A stretch of DNA of 64,000 nt from Pseudomonas sp. ANT_H4 (GCF_008369295.1 NZ_VOBG01000021.1:30091-94090); one strand, 5' to 3'. Shown: positions 1 to 10,644, counted from the stretch's first letter. Translations and numbers: made by a program. The notes: generated by a model from the sequence alone, not told the origin.

Positions 1-51
1 GGCAGCGATCTGCAGATCGATGATAAACGGCGTTGCCAAATCCCAGCCCAT
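1..51 (-). CDS. 5' end of a gene running off the left edge, possibly a 4HBT-type acyl-CoA thioesterase
   Basis: Read on the minus strand, an ATG at 51 follows a good Shine-Dalgarno sequence (GGGAGCAAGGT) and opens a frame of 17 codons (MGWDLATPFIIDLQIAA) that is still open at the edge. The start resembles short hotdog-fold thioesterases of Pseudomonas, which typically have a beta strand here followed by an I-D-x-x-G-H-x-N motif; that motif would lie outside the window. The call is recall from a very short stretch and is tentative. It lies in the same direction as the hydrolase upstream at 102-935, so it could be the last gene of that unit. Confidence 0.4.
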   Translation of the reverse strand, partial: MGWDLATPFIIDLQIAA

Positions 52-101
52 ACCTTGCTCCCGGTCGATTAATGTCGGCGGCGAGCAGTGTAACCCATGG
101 T

Positions 102-935
102 TCAGGCCGTTTGCCGCTCTGGCAGGCGGCGACCGGCCAGCAGCGCCAGTACACCCTCCACCACCCGCGGGTCGGCTAGCACTTTCTGGTGCCCGCCTTG
201 CTCCAGGCGCAGCAGGCGGCTGTCGAACCAGGCGTCGTGAATCAACTGTGATTCCGTCACTGGCACGAACGTGTCGTCTTCGGCGTGGACAACCAGTCCC
301 GGCATCTCCAATTGATAGTGGGCGACATCCAGACGCGCCGCCTGGATTCCCACATCCTGCTCAACCTCACGGATAAATGCCGAACGCGCCTTGGGCGGCA
401 AGCCGACCATGCGCGCATAACCGCGCAGCACACCCAGAATCCGCGCCGGGGCCGCAATGCTCACCAGCGCTTCGGTACGCAGGCCCAACTGGACGGCCAG
501 CATCGCACTGGCTCCGCCCATGGAATGACCGATCACCGCGCGCAACGGCGGCAACTCGGCGGCTGCCTCCAGCATGGCGCGGGCGAACAACACCACATTG
601 GCCTCGCGCCCCGGCGAGCGGCCATGGGCCGGACCGTCCAGCGCTACCACCGAATACCCGGCATCCACTAGAACGCTGATCAGACTGGCAAACTGAGTCG
701 GCCGCCCTTCCCAGCCGTGCATCATCAATACGGTCGGTCCCTGCCCCCAGCGCAATGCCGACAGGCCGAAACGCAAGGTGATGCGCTCCGACTGCGCAAG
801 CAACGGCAACTCCCAGTCCCTTGGCGGCAACCCCCTAGGCGTCATGAAAACCAGGCGCATCCTGCTGGCCACGGTTTGCGGCGCCAGCCAGCCCAAGGTG
901 CCGTTGATGCCACGAATCCACTTTAACGTGCCCAT
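102..935 (-). CDS. alpha/beta hydrolase
   Basis: A 277-residue alpha/beta hydrolase. The oxyanion-hole segment MMHGWEGR lies near residue 71. The nucleophile elbow is GHSMGG near residue 136 (Ser). A late acid (HAEDD, about 218) and a His in GGHQKV near 248 complete the triad. No signal peptide is visible, so it is probably cytoplasmic. The substrate cannot be told from sequence. It starts 28 bases after the TetR-type regulator at 964-1503 on the same strand, so the two are probably co-transcribed and the hydrolase is a likely member of that regulator's unit. Confidence 0.85.
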   Translation of the reverse strand: MGTLKWIRGINGTLGWLAPQTVASRMRLVFMTPRGLPPRDWELPLLAQSERITLRFGLSALRWGQGPTVLMMHGWEGRPTQFASLISVLVDAGYSVVALDGPAHGRSPGREANVVLFARAMLEAAAELPPLRAVIGHSMGGASAMLAVQLGLRTEALVSIAAPARILGVLRGYARMVGLPPKARSAFIREVEQDVGIQAARLDVAHYQLEMPGLVVHAEDDTFVPVTESQLIHDAWFDSRLLRLEQGGHQKVLADPRVVEGVLALLAGRRLPERQTA

Positions 936-963
936 CGCTCACTCCTCAGGCCAGCGGCCACCT

Positions 964-1503
964 TCAGCGCACTGCCGACTTGGCCGCGCGCAATATCCGA
1001 TCCGATAACTCACCCGGCCCCAAGGCACGGGCCAACGCCAGGCCACCGATCATCAATGCCATGTCGGCCAGGGCCTTGTCGGTGTCTTCAGGGGTGGCCG
1101 CCAATTGCGCGGCCATCAACTCGACGTGTTCATTCAAGACTTCGCGAAATTCGTCTGGCAGGCGGCTCATTTCCCCCACCGTTGCCGGTATCGGGCAGGC
1201 CAGGGCTGTAGAGTCACGGTGCTTGCGTGACAGGTAAAACGCCGCCACCAAAGCCCGACGCTCTTCGCCCGTCAGTTCGGTATCCATCTCATCAATAGAC
1301 GCTCGACGCCGCGCCAGCAATTGCTGGAAAGCCTCTAGCATCAAGGCATCCTTGCTTTCGAAGTGCGCGTAGAAGCCGCCCACCGTGAGCCCCGCCGCGC
1401 CCATGACTTCGCCGACACTCGGCTCGGCCGGGCCACGCTGGATCAGCGCGGCACTGGCGGCCTGCAGGATGCGTTCACGGGTTTGCGCTTTTTTATCGTT
1501 CAT
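964..1503 (-). CDS. TetR/AcrR family transcriptional regulator
   Basis: A 179-residue TetR-type repressor. The N-terminal helix-turn-helix spans about residues 8-55, with the typical string TRERILQAAS, then VGEVMGAAGLTVGGFYAHF. The rest is a ligand-binding helical domain with the conserved 'ACPIPA' type loop near residue 102. It heads the unit with the hydrolase at 102-935. A palindrome 28 bases upstream of its start (1531-1546) is a candidate autoregulatory operator. The ligand is unknown. Confidence 0.88.
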   Translation of the reverse strand: MNDKKAQTRERILQAASAALIQRGPAEPSVGEVMGAAGLTVGGFYAHFESKDALMLEAFQQLLARRRASIDEMDTELTGEERRALVAAFYLSRKHRDSTALACPIPATVGEMSRLPDEFREVLNEHVELMAAQLAATPEDTDKALADMALMIGGLALARALGPGELSDRILRAAKSAVR

Positions 1504-1530
1504 CGTCGCCTCCGAATATTACGATTGAAA

Positions 1531-1546
1531 TATTATATGCATAATA
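1531..1546. promoter_or_regulatory. candidate TetR operator palindrome
   Basis: TATTAT-ATGC-ATAATA has perfect 6-base arms. It lies 28 bases before the start of the TetR gene (start at 1503, minus strand), in an AT-rich stretch that would also hold the promoter. Its position fits autorepression; there is no direct evidence for binding. Confidence 0.4.
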
Positions 1547-1654
1547 CTTCTGCGCAAGCTTTCCGTATGACCGCTGGTCAGAAGAACATTTTGGAAGAGG
1601 GAGAATTGGCTAAACGCCAGACAAACAAAAGGGCCATTCAATAATTGAATGACC

Positions 1655-1677
1655 CTTAAAAATCCCGCAGAGCGGGT
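1655..1677 (-). terminator. Rho-independent terminator after the tRNA block
   Basis: On the minus strand CCCGC-TCT-GCGGG is followed by ATTTTTAAG. It lies directly downstream of the last tRNA-Glu (3' end at 1683) and would terminate the tRNA transcript. A second palindrome (ATTCAATAATTGAAT, 1636-1650) follows it. Confidence 0.65.
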
Positions 1678-1682
1678 AATCG

Positions 1683-1758
1683 TGGCGTCCCCTAGGGGAC
1701 TCGAACCCCTGTTACCGCCGTGAAAGGGCGGTGTCCTAGGCCACTAGACGAAGGGGAC
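1683..1758 (-). tRNA. tRNA-Glu (UUC), copy 1
   Basis: A 76-base tRNA with CCA encoded. The acceptor stem GTCCCCT pairs with AGGGGAC. The anticodon arm is CCGCC-CTTTCAC-GGCGG with anticodon TTC, and the T loop is GTTCGAG. It is the last gene of a four-tRNA block and is identical to the copy at 1962-2037. Confidence 0.97.
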
Positions 1759-1836
1759 ACAAACCTTCTATACAACATGATCAGGCTAAGCCTGATCGAT
1801 TCAAGGCCGGTGTGGCCAGACCTTGAACTGTAAAAT

Positions 1837-1912
1837 TGGTGGAGCTAAACGGGATCGAACCGTTGACCTCCTGCATGCCATGCAGGCGCTCTCCCAGCTG
1901 AGCTATAGCCCC
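1837..1912 (-). tRNA. tRNA-Ala (GGC), copy 1
   Basis: A 76-base tRNA with CCA encoded. The acceptor GGGGCTA pairs with TAGCTCC (one G-T pair). The anticodon arm is CCTGC-ATGGCAT-GCAGG, anticodon GGC, and the T loop is GTTCGATC. It is identical to the copy at 2116-2191. Confidence 0.97.
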
Positions 1913-1961
1913 GATTTTTCGCCTCGCGGCGCAGCAGACCTTGCGAGCTGCTTGTTGAAAC

Positions 1962-2037
1962 TGGCGTCCCCTAGGGGACTCGAACCCCTGTTACCGCCGT
2001 GAAAGGGCGGTGTCCTAGGCCACTAGACGAAGGGGAC
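1962..2037 (-). tRNA. tRNA-Glu (UUC), copy 2
   Basis: Identical in sequence to the tRNA-Glu at 1683-1758, including the anticodon TTC and the encoded CCA. It lies between the two tRNA-Ala copies. The block sits beside gltX, whose product charges this tRNA. Confidence 0.97.
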
Positions 2038-2115
2038 ACAAACCTTCTATACAACATGATCAAGCTAAGCCTGATCGATTCAAGGACGGTGTGGCCAGAC
2101 CTTGAACCTGTAAAT

Positions 2116-2191
2116 TGGTGGAGCTAAACGGGATCGAACCGTTGACCTCCTGCATGCCATGCAGGCGCTCTCCCAGCTGAGCTATAGCCCC
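2116..2191 (-). tRNA. tRNA-Ala (GGC), copy 2
   Basis: Identical to the tRNA-Ala at 1837-1912 with anticodon GGC and encoded CCA. It is the first gene of the four-tRNA block in the direction of transcription. The block promoter must lie between this gene and the gltX terminator at 2294-2323. Confidence 0.97.
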
Positions 2192-2293
2192 TCATCGGTG
2201 AGGACGGGGCGAATCTTAATGGCGCTTTGGAAAGCTGTCAAATTTTTTCTCAACAATTTCCAAAGTTTTTTGTCGGCATAACAATCACTTACC

Positions 2294-2323
2294 GACCAAA
2301 CCCCGGAAAACCGGGGTTTGGTC
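2294..2323 (-). terminator. perfect 13-bp inverted repeat after gltX
   Basis: GACCAAACCCCGG-AAAA-CCGGGGTTTGGTC, a perfect 13-base stem with a 4-base loop. It lies 15 bases past the gltX stop on the minus strand, separating gltX from the tRNA block. It has no long T run, so it could work as a strong hairpin terminator or as an mRNA 3'-end stabiliser. Confidence 0.7.
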
Positions 2324-2338
2324 GACACAACAGCCCGG

Positions 2339-3820
2339 TTAAGCGATAGCGCCCAACAGCTTTTCCCATTCCTTGTTTTCTTTCTTCGACACACCACCAA
2401 GCAAATCAAGGGCTTGGCGCAGACGGAAACGGGTCAGGTCCGGGCCGAGGATTTCCATGGCATCAAGCACCGACACCGAGCTGGCTTGCCCGGTGATGGC
2501 GGCAAACATCAGCGGCATGGCATCGCGCAGCTTCAGCTCCAGAGACTCGACCACGGCCTGGATAGTCGCGGTGATCGGGTCCTTCTCCCACTGACGCAGG
2601 CTTTCCAGCTTCCACAGGATCAACTGCATCAATTGGCGAACCTGATCGCCCGACAGCTTCTTCGATTCGAACAACTTCACGTCCGGCGTCACGCCTCCGG
2701 CAAAGAAGAACCCGGCCAGTGGTGCGATCTGGCTGAAGGTTTCCACCCTGCCCTGCACGTGCGGCGCGATCTTCATCATGTACTCAGGGTTCAACGCCCA
2801 CTGCTGCACGCGGCTGGCGAACTCTTCCACCGGCAGGTCACGCAGCCACTGGCCATTGAGCCAGGACAGTTTCTCAACGTCGAAGATCGGCCCACCCAGG
2901 GAGACGCGCGACAGGTCGAAGTTGTCGACCATTTCCTGCAACGAGAACTTCTCACGCTCGTCCGGCATCGACCAGCCCATGCGACCCAGATAGTTGAGCA
3001 TCGCTTCGGGCATAAAGCCCATGCGCTCATAGAAGGTCACCGAGGTCGGGTTCTTGCGCTTGGACAGCTTGCTCTTGTCCGGGTTACGCAACAGCGGCAT
3101 GTAGCACAGCTGCGGCTGTTCCCAGCCGAAGTATTCGTAAAGCAGGATCAGTTTCGGCGCCGAAGGCAGCCATTCTTCGCCCCGCAGTACGTGAGTGATG
3201 CCCATCAAGTGGTCATCGACGACGTTGGCCAGGAAGTAAGTTGGCAGGCCGTCGGTCTTCATCAGCACTTGCATGTCCATGCGATCCCACGGGATCTCGA
3301 CATCGCCACGCAGCATGTCCGGGACCACGCAAATGCCTTCGCTCGGCACCTTCATGCGGATCACGTGAGGCTCGCCAGCGGCCAGGCGCTGGGCCACTTC
3401 TTCCTTGGAGAGCAGCAGCGCCCGGCCGTCGTAGCGCGGAGTCTCGCCACGGGCCTGTTGCTCGGCGCGCATCTGGTCCAGCTCCTCGCTGGTGCAGAAG
3501 CACGGGAAGGCATGGCCCAGGTCGACCAGTTGCTGGGTGTACTTTTTGTAAATTTCGCTGCGCTCACTCTGACGGTATGGGCCGTGAGGGCCGCCCACAT
3601 CCGGGCCTTCGGCCCAAGTGATACCGAGCCAGCGCAGGGCGTCGAAAATCTGCTGTTCCGACTCGCGGGTAGAGCGCATCTGATCGGTGTCTTCGATCCG
3701 CAGGATGAATTCACCGCCATGCTGCTTGGCAAAGCAGTAGTTGAACAAAGCGATGTAGGCAGTGCCGACGTGGGGATCCCCAGTGGGCGATGGCGCGATG
3801 CGCGTGCGGACGGTGGTCAT
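2339..3820 (-). CDS. gltX: glutamyl-tRNA synthetase
   Basis: Charges tRNA-Glu with glutamate (class I aminoacyl-tRNA synthetase). The protein is 493 residues, the usual Pseudomonas length. The class I HIGH-type motif is in APSPTGDPHVGTA at residues 9-21, and the KMSKS-type motif is KLSKRKN in the middle of the protein. The frame stays open upstream to 4000, but that extension is unlike the family and overlaps the intergenic region, so the start MTTVRTRIAPSPTG is preferred. It is transcribed towards the tRNA-Glu genes and divergently from the emrA-like gene. Confidence 0.97.
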   Translation of the reverse strand: MTTVRTRIAPSPTGDPHVGTAYIALFNYCFAKQHGGEFILRIEDTDQMRSTRESEQQIFDALRWLGITWAEGPDVGGPHGPYRQSERSEIYKKYTQQLVDLGHAFPCFCTSEELDQMRAEQQARGETPRYDGRALLLSKEEVAQRLAAGEPHVIRMKVPSEGICVVPDMLRGDVEIPWDRMDMQVLMKTDGLPTYFLANVVDDHLMGITHVLRGEEWLPSAPKLILLYEYFGWEQPQLCYMPLLRNPDKSKLSKRKNPTSVTFYERMGFMPEAMLNYLGRMGWSMPDEREKFSLQEMVDNFDLSRVSLGGPIFDVEKLSWLNGQWLRDLPVEEFASRVQQWALNPEYMMKIAPHVQGRVETFSQIAPLAGFFFAGGVTPDVKLFESKKLSGDQVRQLMQLILWKLESLRQWEKDPITATIQAVVESLELKLRDAMPLMFAAITGQASSVSVLDAMEILGPDLTRFRLRQALDLLGGVSKKENKEWEKLLGAIA

Positions 3821-4026
3821 GGCGGGTCTCGAATGGGCGATAAAACTGAAATTGAAACAAGGGGCGAATGGTAACAGCCCGAAGCACTCGGGCTCCAGCG
3901 TATGGCGGCCAACAAAGGGCATATAAGCCAAGCTTCGGTCTACAGGAATGCTTTGACCGGACATGGCTATTTGCCAAATCGTTAGCTGGCTATATTTCAT
4001 TACCTTTTGTTACTGACTCTGCCCTC

Positions 4027-5073
4027 ATGCCTGCCCAACTCAAACGTCGCCTGTTTATCTTTCTGTTTATTGTCGCCCTGATCGCCCTAGGATTTTTCGC
4101 CCAGTGGTTCTTCAAGGGCCGCTTTTATGAAAGCACCGACAACGCCTACGTCCAGGGCGAAATTACCCGTGTCTCCAGCCAGCTCGGCGCGCGCATCGCC
4201 GAGGTCATGGTGGGCGATAACGAGCATGTGAAAAAAGGCCAGTTGCTGATCAAGCTCGAAGGTGACGATTTCCACCTGGCCGTGGACCGCGCCAACGCCG
4301 CCCTCGCCACCCGCGAAGCCGAGCGTTTGCAGGCCATGAGCAAATTGACCCAGCAAGCCAGCCTGATCGCAGCCGCAGACGCCCAGGTCTCCTCCAGCCA
4401 GGCCAGCCTCGGCCGTGCGCAGATCGACTTGTCCCGCGCGCAAACCTTGCGTAAACCCGGCTATGTTTCGGAAGAGCGGGTCACCACCCTCTCCGCCGAC
4501 AACCATATCGCCCGCTCCCAAGTGGCCAAGGCCCAGGCAGATTTGCAAGGCCAGCGCCAACAGGTCAACGCCTTGAACGCCGAGATCAAGCGCCTCGACG
4601 CGCAGATCGCCAATGCCCACGCCGACCTGGCCCAGGCCGAACTGAACCTGACCCGCAGTGAAATCCACGCACCCATCAGCGGCCTGATCGGCCAGCGCGC
4701 CGCCCGCAATGGCCAGTACGTGCAGGCCGGTGCTTATCTGCTGTCGATCGTTCCGGACCAGGACATCTGGATCCAAGCCAACTTCAAGGAAACCCAGATC
4801 GGCCACATGCAGCCTGGGCAAAAGGCCGAGCTGACCTTCGACGCTTACGGTGACACGCCCATCGAAGCTCGCGTCGACAGCCTGTTCGCCGCCTCCGGCG
4901 CACAGTTCAGCCTGTTGCCGCCGGACAATGCCACCGGCAACTTCACCAAAGTCGTACAACGGATTCCGGTAAAACTGACCTTCGCCGCCGACAATCCGCT
5001 GCACGGCAAAATCCGCCCTGGCATGTCGGTCACCGTCAAAGTGAACATCAAAGACCCAGCCGATGACCGGTGA
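4027..5073 (+). CDS. emrA: EmrA/HlyD-type membrane fusion protein of a multidrug efflux system
   Basis: The periplasmic adaptor of a tripartite DHA2 pump, 348 residues. One N-terminal membrane segment (about residues 9-27) is followed by STDNAYVQGE, the hallmark of the EmrA branch. A lipoyl half-motif follows, then a long alpha-helical hairpin rich in Ala, Gln and Lys (about residues 85-205), and the second lipoyl half and beta barrel (SEIHAPISGLIGQRAA, then ANFKETQIGHMQPGQ). The frame is open further upstream, but the chosen ATG gives the expected N terminus (MPAQLKRR). It overlaps the MFS partner by 11 bases, so the two are translationally coupled. No regulator lies next to it, and the substrate is unknown. 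Confidence 0.92.
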   Translation: MPAQLKRRLFIFLFIVALIALGFFAQWFFKGRFYESTDNAYVQGEITRVSSQLGARIAEVMVGDNEHVKKGQLLIKLEGDDFHLAVDRANAALATREAERLQAMSKLTQQASLIAAADAQVSSSQASLGRAQIDLSRAQTLRKPGYVSEERVTTLSADNHIARSQVAKAQADLQGQRQQVNALNAEIKRLDAQIANAHADLAQAELNLTRSEIHAPISGLIGQRAARNGQYVQAGAYLLSIVPDQDIWIQANFKETQIGHMQPGQKAELTFDAYGDTPIEARVDSLFAASGAQFSLLPPDNATGNFTKVVQRIPVKLTFAADNPLHGKIRPGMSVTVKVNIKDPADDR

Positions 5074-6613
5074 TCAACTGCTGCGCCCGGTCGGCGAACC
5101 GACCCGGCGCGACTGGATCGCGGTGATGAGCGTGATGCTCGGCGCCTTTATGGCGGTGCTGGACATCCAGATCACCAACTCGTCCCTCAAGGATATCCAG
5201 GGCGCACTGTCGGCCACCCTGGAAGAAGGCTCGTGGATTTCCACCTCGTACCTGGTGGCGGAAATCATCATGATCCCCCTCACCGCCTGGCTGGTGCAGC
5301 TGTTGTCGGCACGCCGGTTGGCCGTGTGGGTTTCCGTCGGTTTTCTGATCGCCTCGTTGATGTGCTCCATGGCCTGGAGCCTGGAAAGCATGATCGTCTT
5401 CCGCGCCCTGCAAGGCTTTACCGGCGGCGCGCTGATCCCCCTGGCATTCACCCTGACCCTGATCAAGCTGCCCGAACACCACCGTGCCAAAGGCATGGCC
5501 ATGTTCGCCATGACCGCCACCTTCGCCCCCTCCATCGGACCGACCATTGGCGGCTGGCTCACCGAAAACTGGGGTTGGGAGTACATTTTCTATATCAACG
5601 TGCCGCCGGGGCTGCTGCTGATTGCCGGGGTGCTCTACGGCCTGGAGAAAAAAGCGTCCAATTGGAGCTTGCTGAAAAACACCGACTACACCGGCATCCT
5701 CACTCTCGCCGTGGGCCTGGGCTGTTTGCAGGTGTTTCTTGAAGAAGGCCACCGCAAGGACTGGCTGGAATCGAGCCTGATTGTCAGCCTGGGCAGCATC
5801 GCACTGCTGAGCCTGATCACCTTTGTCATCGTGCAGGTGTCCAAGCCCAATCCGCTGATCAATCTGGGTATCCTGGGCAACCGCAATTTCGGCCTGTCGA
5901 GCATCTCCAGCCTGGGCATGGGCGTGGGGTTGTATGGCTCTATCTATCTGCTGCCGCTGTACCTGGCGCAGATCCAAAACTACAACGCCCTGCAAATCGG
6001 CGAAGTGATCATGTGGATGGGCATTCCTCAGCTGTTCCTGATTCCGCTGGTGCCCAAGCTGATGAAGTACGTGTCACCGAAATGGCTGTGCACGATAGGA
6101 TTCGGGCTGTTCGGCCTGGCGAGTTTTTCCTCGGGGGTGCTCAATCCGGACTTTGCCGGCAGCCAGTTCAACCAGATACAGATCATCCGCGCACTTGGGC
6201 AGCCGTTGATCATGGTGACCATTTCGTTGATTGCCACGGCGTACATCCTGCCCCAGGACGCCGGATCAGCGTCGAGCCTGTTCAACATTCTGCGTAACCT
6301 GGGCGGCGCGATTGGCATTGCGCTGCTGGCGACCTTGCTGGATGCGCGCACCAAGACCTACTTTGATTATTTGCGCGAGGCCATTGTGCCGACCAACCCG
6401 CAGGTGGCCGAACGCATGGCGACATTGACGCAGATGTACGGCAATGAGACGGCGGCGCTGGGCAAGCTCAGTGAAATTGCCCATCAGCAGGCGCAGATCA
6501 TGGCCTACAACGATGGGTTTCATTTTGTCGGATTGGCGCTGGGGATCAGCATGCTGGCGATTTTGTTGACCAAGGCGTTGCCGGCGGGTTTGAAGGCTGG
6601 GGAAGCCCACTAG
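5063..6613 (+). CDS. emrB: EmrB/QacA-type MFS efflux transporter (DHA2, 14 TMS)
   Basis: The inner-membrane drug:proton antiporter partner of the preceding adaptor; 516 residues with about 14 hydrophobic segments. Motif D1-like LDIQITNSSLKDIQGAL near residue 33 and motif C-like FAPSIGPTIGGWLTENWGWE near residue 155 mark the DHA2 family. It begins inside the end of emrA and is convergent with uvrB; a hairpin at 6627-6648 separates them. Confidence 0.94.
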   Translation: MTGDQLLRPVGEPTRRDWIAVMSVMLGAFMAVLDIQITNSSLKDIQGALSATLEEGSWISTSYLVAEIIMIPLTAWLVQLLSARRLAVWVSVGFLIASLMCSMAWSLESMIVFRALQGFTGGALIPLAFTLTLIKLPEHHRAKGMAMFAMTATFAPSIGPTIGGWLTENWGWEYIFYINVPPGLLLIAGVLYGLEKKASNWSLLKNTDYTGILTLAVGLGCLQVFLEEGHRKDWLESSLIVSLGSIALLSLITFVIVQVSKPNPLINLGILGNRNFGLSSISSLGMGVGLYGSIYLLPLYLAQIQNYNALQIGEVIMWMGIPQLFLIPLVPKLMKYVSPKWLCTIGFGLFGLASFSSGVLNPDFAGSQFNQIQIIRALGQPLIMVTISLIATAYILPQDAGSASSLFNILRNLGGAIGIALLATLLDARTKTYFDYLREAIVPTNPQVAERMATLTQMYGNETAALGKLSEIAHQQAQIMAYNDGFHFVGLALGISMLAILLTKALPAGLKAGEAH

Positions 6614-6626
6614 ACCGAGTCGCCGC

Positions 6627-6648
6627 CATCGCGGGCAAGCCCGCGATG
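6627..6648. terminator. hairpin between convergent emrB and uvrB (REP-like)
   Basis: CATCGCGGGC-AA-GCCCGCGATG, a perfect 10-base stem. It lies in the 57-base gap between two convergent genes, and so is suited to bidirectional termination. Its GC-rich core 'cgcgggcaagcccgcg' is the type of sequence seen in Pseudomonas intergenic palindromes. No T run is present. Confidence 0.6.
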
Positions 6649-6670
6649 GGGCCCTGGCAGTCACTGCAAA

Positions 6671-8686
<2,016 letters not shown>

Positions 8687-9034
8687 ACGCTACCTCTGAA
8701 GTCACCCCGGCACGGTGGAACTGGCAAGGACGAAAAAAACAACATGCAACGAAGGCTGCAAAAGCGCTCGCTGCAGGAAAAAACCATGATAACTGTAGAA
8801 GTGGAGGCGAATGTGAAGGGTTTCAAGGCAATCGTCCTGCATGCGGTTTGCCATCACTGTTGCAATAAGACTAACGGTCAGTAAATAAACCGAAAAACTT
8901 GCCCGAAAAACCGTTTCGGCTGTCGCCGCGAGCAGTGATGGCCTCTATACTAGCTCCCCGTTTGTGCACCGCTCTAGTGCATTCGGCTGGAGCGCGACAC
9001 GTCCCTCCTTTTCCCATTCAGAGCCCCCGCAAAA
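8687..9034. other. divergent promoter region between uvrB and the aminotransferase gene
   Basis: 348 bases with no credible gene. The side near the aminotransferase holds a good -10 candidate TATACT at 8946-8951, 84 bases before its start, with only weak -35 matches. The uvrB side contains an A-rich stretch. I saw no LexA box, no palindrome of note and no repeat. Confidence 0.5.
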
Positions 9035-10231
9035 ATGAGCCTGTTCTCCGCTGTCGAAATGGCACCACGCGATCCTATCCTGGGCCTCAACGAAGCATTT
9101 AACGCCGATACACGAACCACCAAGGTCAACCTTGGCGTGGGCGTTTACTGCAACGAGGAGGGGAAGATTCCACTCTTGCGTGCCGTTGCCGAAGCGGAAG
9201 CCGTTCGCGTGGCGCAACACGCGGCCCGCGGCTACTTGCCGATCGATGGCATCGCCGCCTACGACCAGGCCGTGCAAAAGCTGCTGCTGGGTAACGATTC
9301 GCCGCTGATCAGCGCCGGCCGTGTCATCACCGCCCAGGCTGTCGGCGGTACCGGTGCCCTGAAAATCGGCGCGGACTTCCTCAAGCAATTGCTGCCCAAC
9401 GCTGTCGTCGCCATCAGCGACCCAAGCTGGGAAAACCACCGCGCGCTGTTCGAAGGTGCTGGCTTCGCGGTGCAGAACTATCGCTACTACGATGCTGCCA
9501 CCCACGACGTGAACCGTGCAGGTCTCCTGGAAGATCTCAATGCACTGCCGGCGCAGTCCATCGTTGTGTTGCACGCCTGCTGCCATAACCCGACCGGCGT
9601 CGACTTGAGCCCGGCCGACTGGCAGAACGTGCTGGATGTGGTCAAGGCGAAGAACCTGGTGCCATTCCTCGACATGGCCTACCAGGGTTTTGGCGATGGC
9701 ATCGAAGAAGACGCCGCCGCCGTGCGCCTGTTCGCCGAGTCGGGCCTGACCTTCTTTGTCTCCAGCTCGTTCTCCAAGTCGTTCTCGTTGTACGGCGAGC
9801 GCGTCGGCGCCCTGTCCATCGTTACCGAGTCAAAAGAAGAAAGCGCGCGCATCCTGTCCCAGATCAAACGCGTGATCCGCACCAACTACTCCAACCCGCC
9901 GACCCACGGCGCAGCGATTGTCGCAGCCGTGCTGAACAGCCCTGAACTGCGCGCCCAATGGGAAGCGGAGTTGGCCGAGATGCGCCTACGCATTCGCGGC
10001 ATGCGGGTGCAGATGGTCGAGCAGTTGGCCAAGGCTGCACCGGGCCACGACTTCAGCTTCGTCGGTCGCCAACGTGGGATGTTCTCCTACTCCGGCCTGA
10101 CCGTTGAACAAGTCACTCGCCTGCGCAACGAATTCGGTATCTATGCCCTGGACACCGGGCGCATCTGCGTGGCTGCGTTGAACCAGGCAAACATTGGTGC
10201 TGTGACCAAGGCTATCGTTCAGGTGCTGTAA
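9035..10231 (+). CDS. tyrB: aspartate/aromatic amino acid aminotransferase (class I, PLP)
   Basis: A 398-residue PLP enzyme that transfers amino groups between aspartate or aromatic amino acids and 2-oxo acids. Family marks are the N terminus DPILGLNEAFNAD, VGVGVY-type loop LGVGVYCNEEG, HNPTGVDL near residue 188 and the PLP lysine in SSSFSKSFSLYGERVG near residue 247. The substrate-binding Arg near the C terminus lies in TGRICVAALN. It could equally be annotated as phhC or aspC; sequence alone does not settle substrate preference. A strong terminator follows directly. Confidence 0.92.
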   Translation: MSLFSAVEMAPRDPILGLNEAFNADTRTTKVNLGVGVYCNEEGKIPLLRAVAEAEAVRVAQHAARGYLPIDGIAAYDQAVQKLLLGNDSPLISAGRVITAQAVGGTGALKIGADFLKQLLPNAVVAISDPSWENHRALFEGAGFAVQNYRYYDAATHDVNRAGLLEDLNALPAQSIVVLHACCHNPTGVDLSPADWQNVLDVVKAKNLVPFLDMAYQGFGDGIEEDAAAVRLFAESGLTFFVSSSFSKSFSLYGERVGALSIVTESKEESARILSQIKRVIRTNYSNPPTHGAAIVAAVLNSPELRAQWEAELAEMRLRIRGMRVQMVEQLAKAAPGHDFSFVGRQRGMFSYSGLTVEQVTRLRNEFGIYALDTGRICVAALNQANIGAVTKAIVQVL

Positions 10232-10246
10232 CCTGCCGGCGATGTA

Positions 10247-10276
10247 AAAAAGGGGAAGCCACTGGCTTCCCCTTTT
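10247..10276 (+). terminator. Rho-independent terminator of the aminotransferase gene
   Basis: AAAGGGGAAGCCA-C-TGGCTTCCCCTTTT, a long near-perfect stem flanked by A runs upstream and T runs downstream, 15 bases after the stop codon. The symmetry allows some activity in both directions. Confidence 0.9.
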
Positions 10277-10385
10277 AGTTTGTAAACACCGCCCCTGTGG
10301 CGAGTAAGCAGCCTTAAAAATTCGCTGTTTTCAACGCATCGCCCCTAGACTGGTAGCAACTCACTCCCTTTTCCTTGAGTACCCT

Positions 10386-10595
10386 ATGAAAAACGATGAC
10401 ATGGACCTGCGTGCCGACCGTGACGAACCGGATCACTTCACTCCTCGCCCCCAGCACGCCAAGGGCCAAAAAAGCCTGGTCCTGCAAGTGGCCCTCGGCG
10501 TGTTCCTCGGCGGCCTGGCCTTGTGGCTGGTGCAACTGGCCGCTACTTCGCTGATGGCCAAACTGGCGATGGGCACCCTGCAATTTGGTGGCTGA
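10386..10595 (+). CDS. small single-span membrane protein of unknown function
   Basis: 69 residues with a charged, cytoplasm-like N terminus (MKNDDMDLRADRDEPDHF) and one hydrophobic helix of about 25 residues (LVLQVALGVFLGGLALWLVQ). Third codon positions are strongly G/C. I do not recognise a named family. It stands alone between the aminotransferase terminator and the convergent LysR gene. Confidence 0.75.
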   Translation: MKNDDMDLRADRDEPDHFTPRPQHAKGQKSLVLQVALGVFLGGLALWLVQLAATSLMAKLAMGTLQFGG

Positions 10596-10644
10596 TCTGA
10601 GGACGGCGATGTGGCCAACGTAGTCTCGCTGGGGCTCGACAACG

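Larger units (their letters stand above)
1683..2191. repeat. tandem duplication of a Glu-Ala tRNA unit (period 279 bp)
   Basis: The 230-bp blocks 1683-1912 and 1962-2191 are the same length and almost identical. The identity covers the non-tRNA spacer, which differs at only a few positions (for example CAGGCT against CAAGCT and GGCCGG against GGACGG). The 49 bases that separate the blocks are not repeated. A recent segmental duplication, or gene conversion that covers the spacer, explains this better than selection on the tRNAs alone. Confidence 0.9.

Noticed and set aside
2318..3874. 518-codon plus-strand frame opposite gltX
   Set aside because: Antisense shadow caused by high GC; no family features.
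3821..4000. 60-codon extension of gltX to 4000
   Set aside because: It does not match the family N terminus and would overlap the promoter region of the divergent emrA gene.
8687..9034. LexA (SOS) box upstream of uvrB
   Set aside because: No CTGT-N8-ACAG match of acceptable quality was seen.
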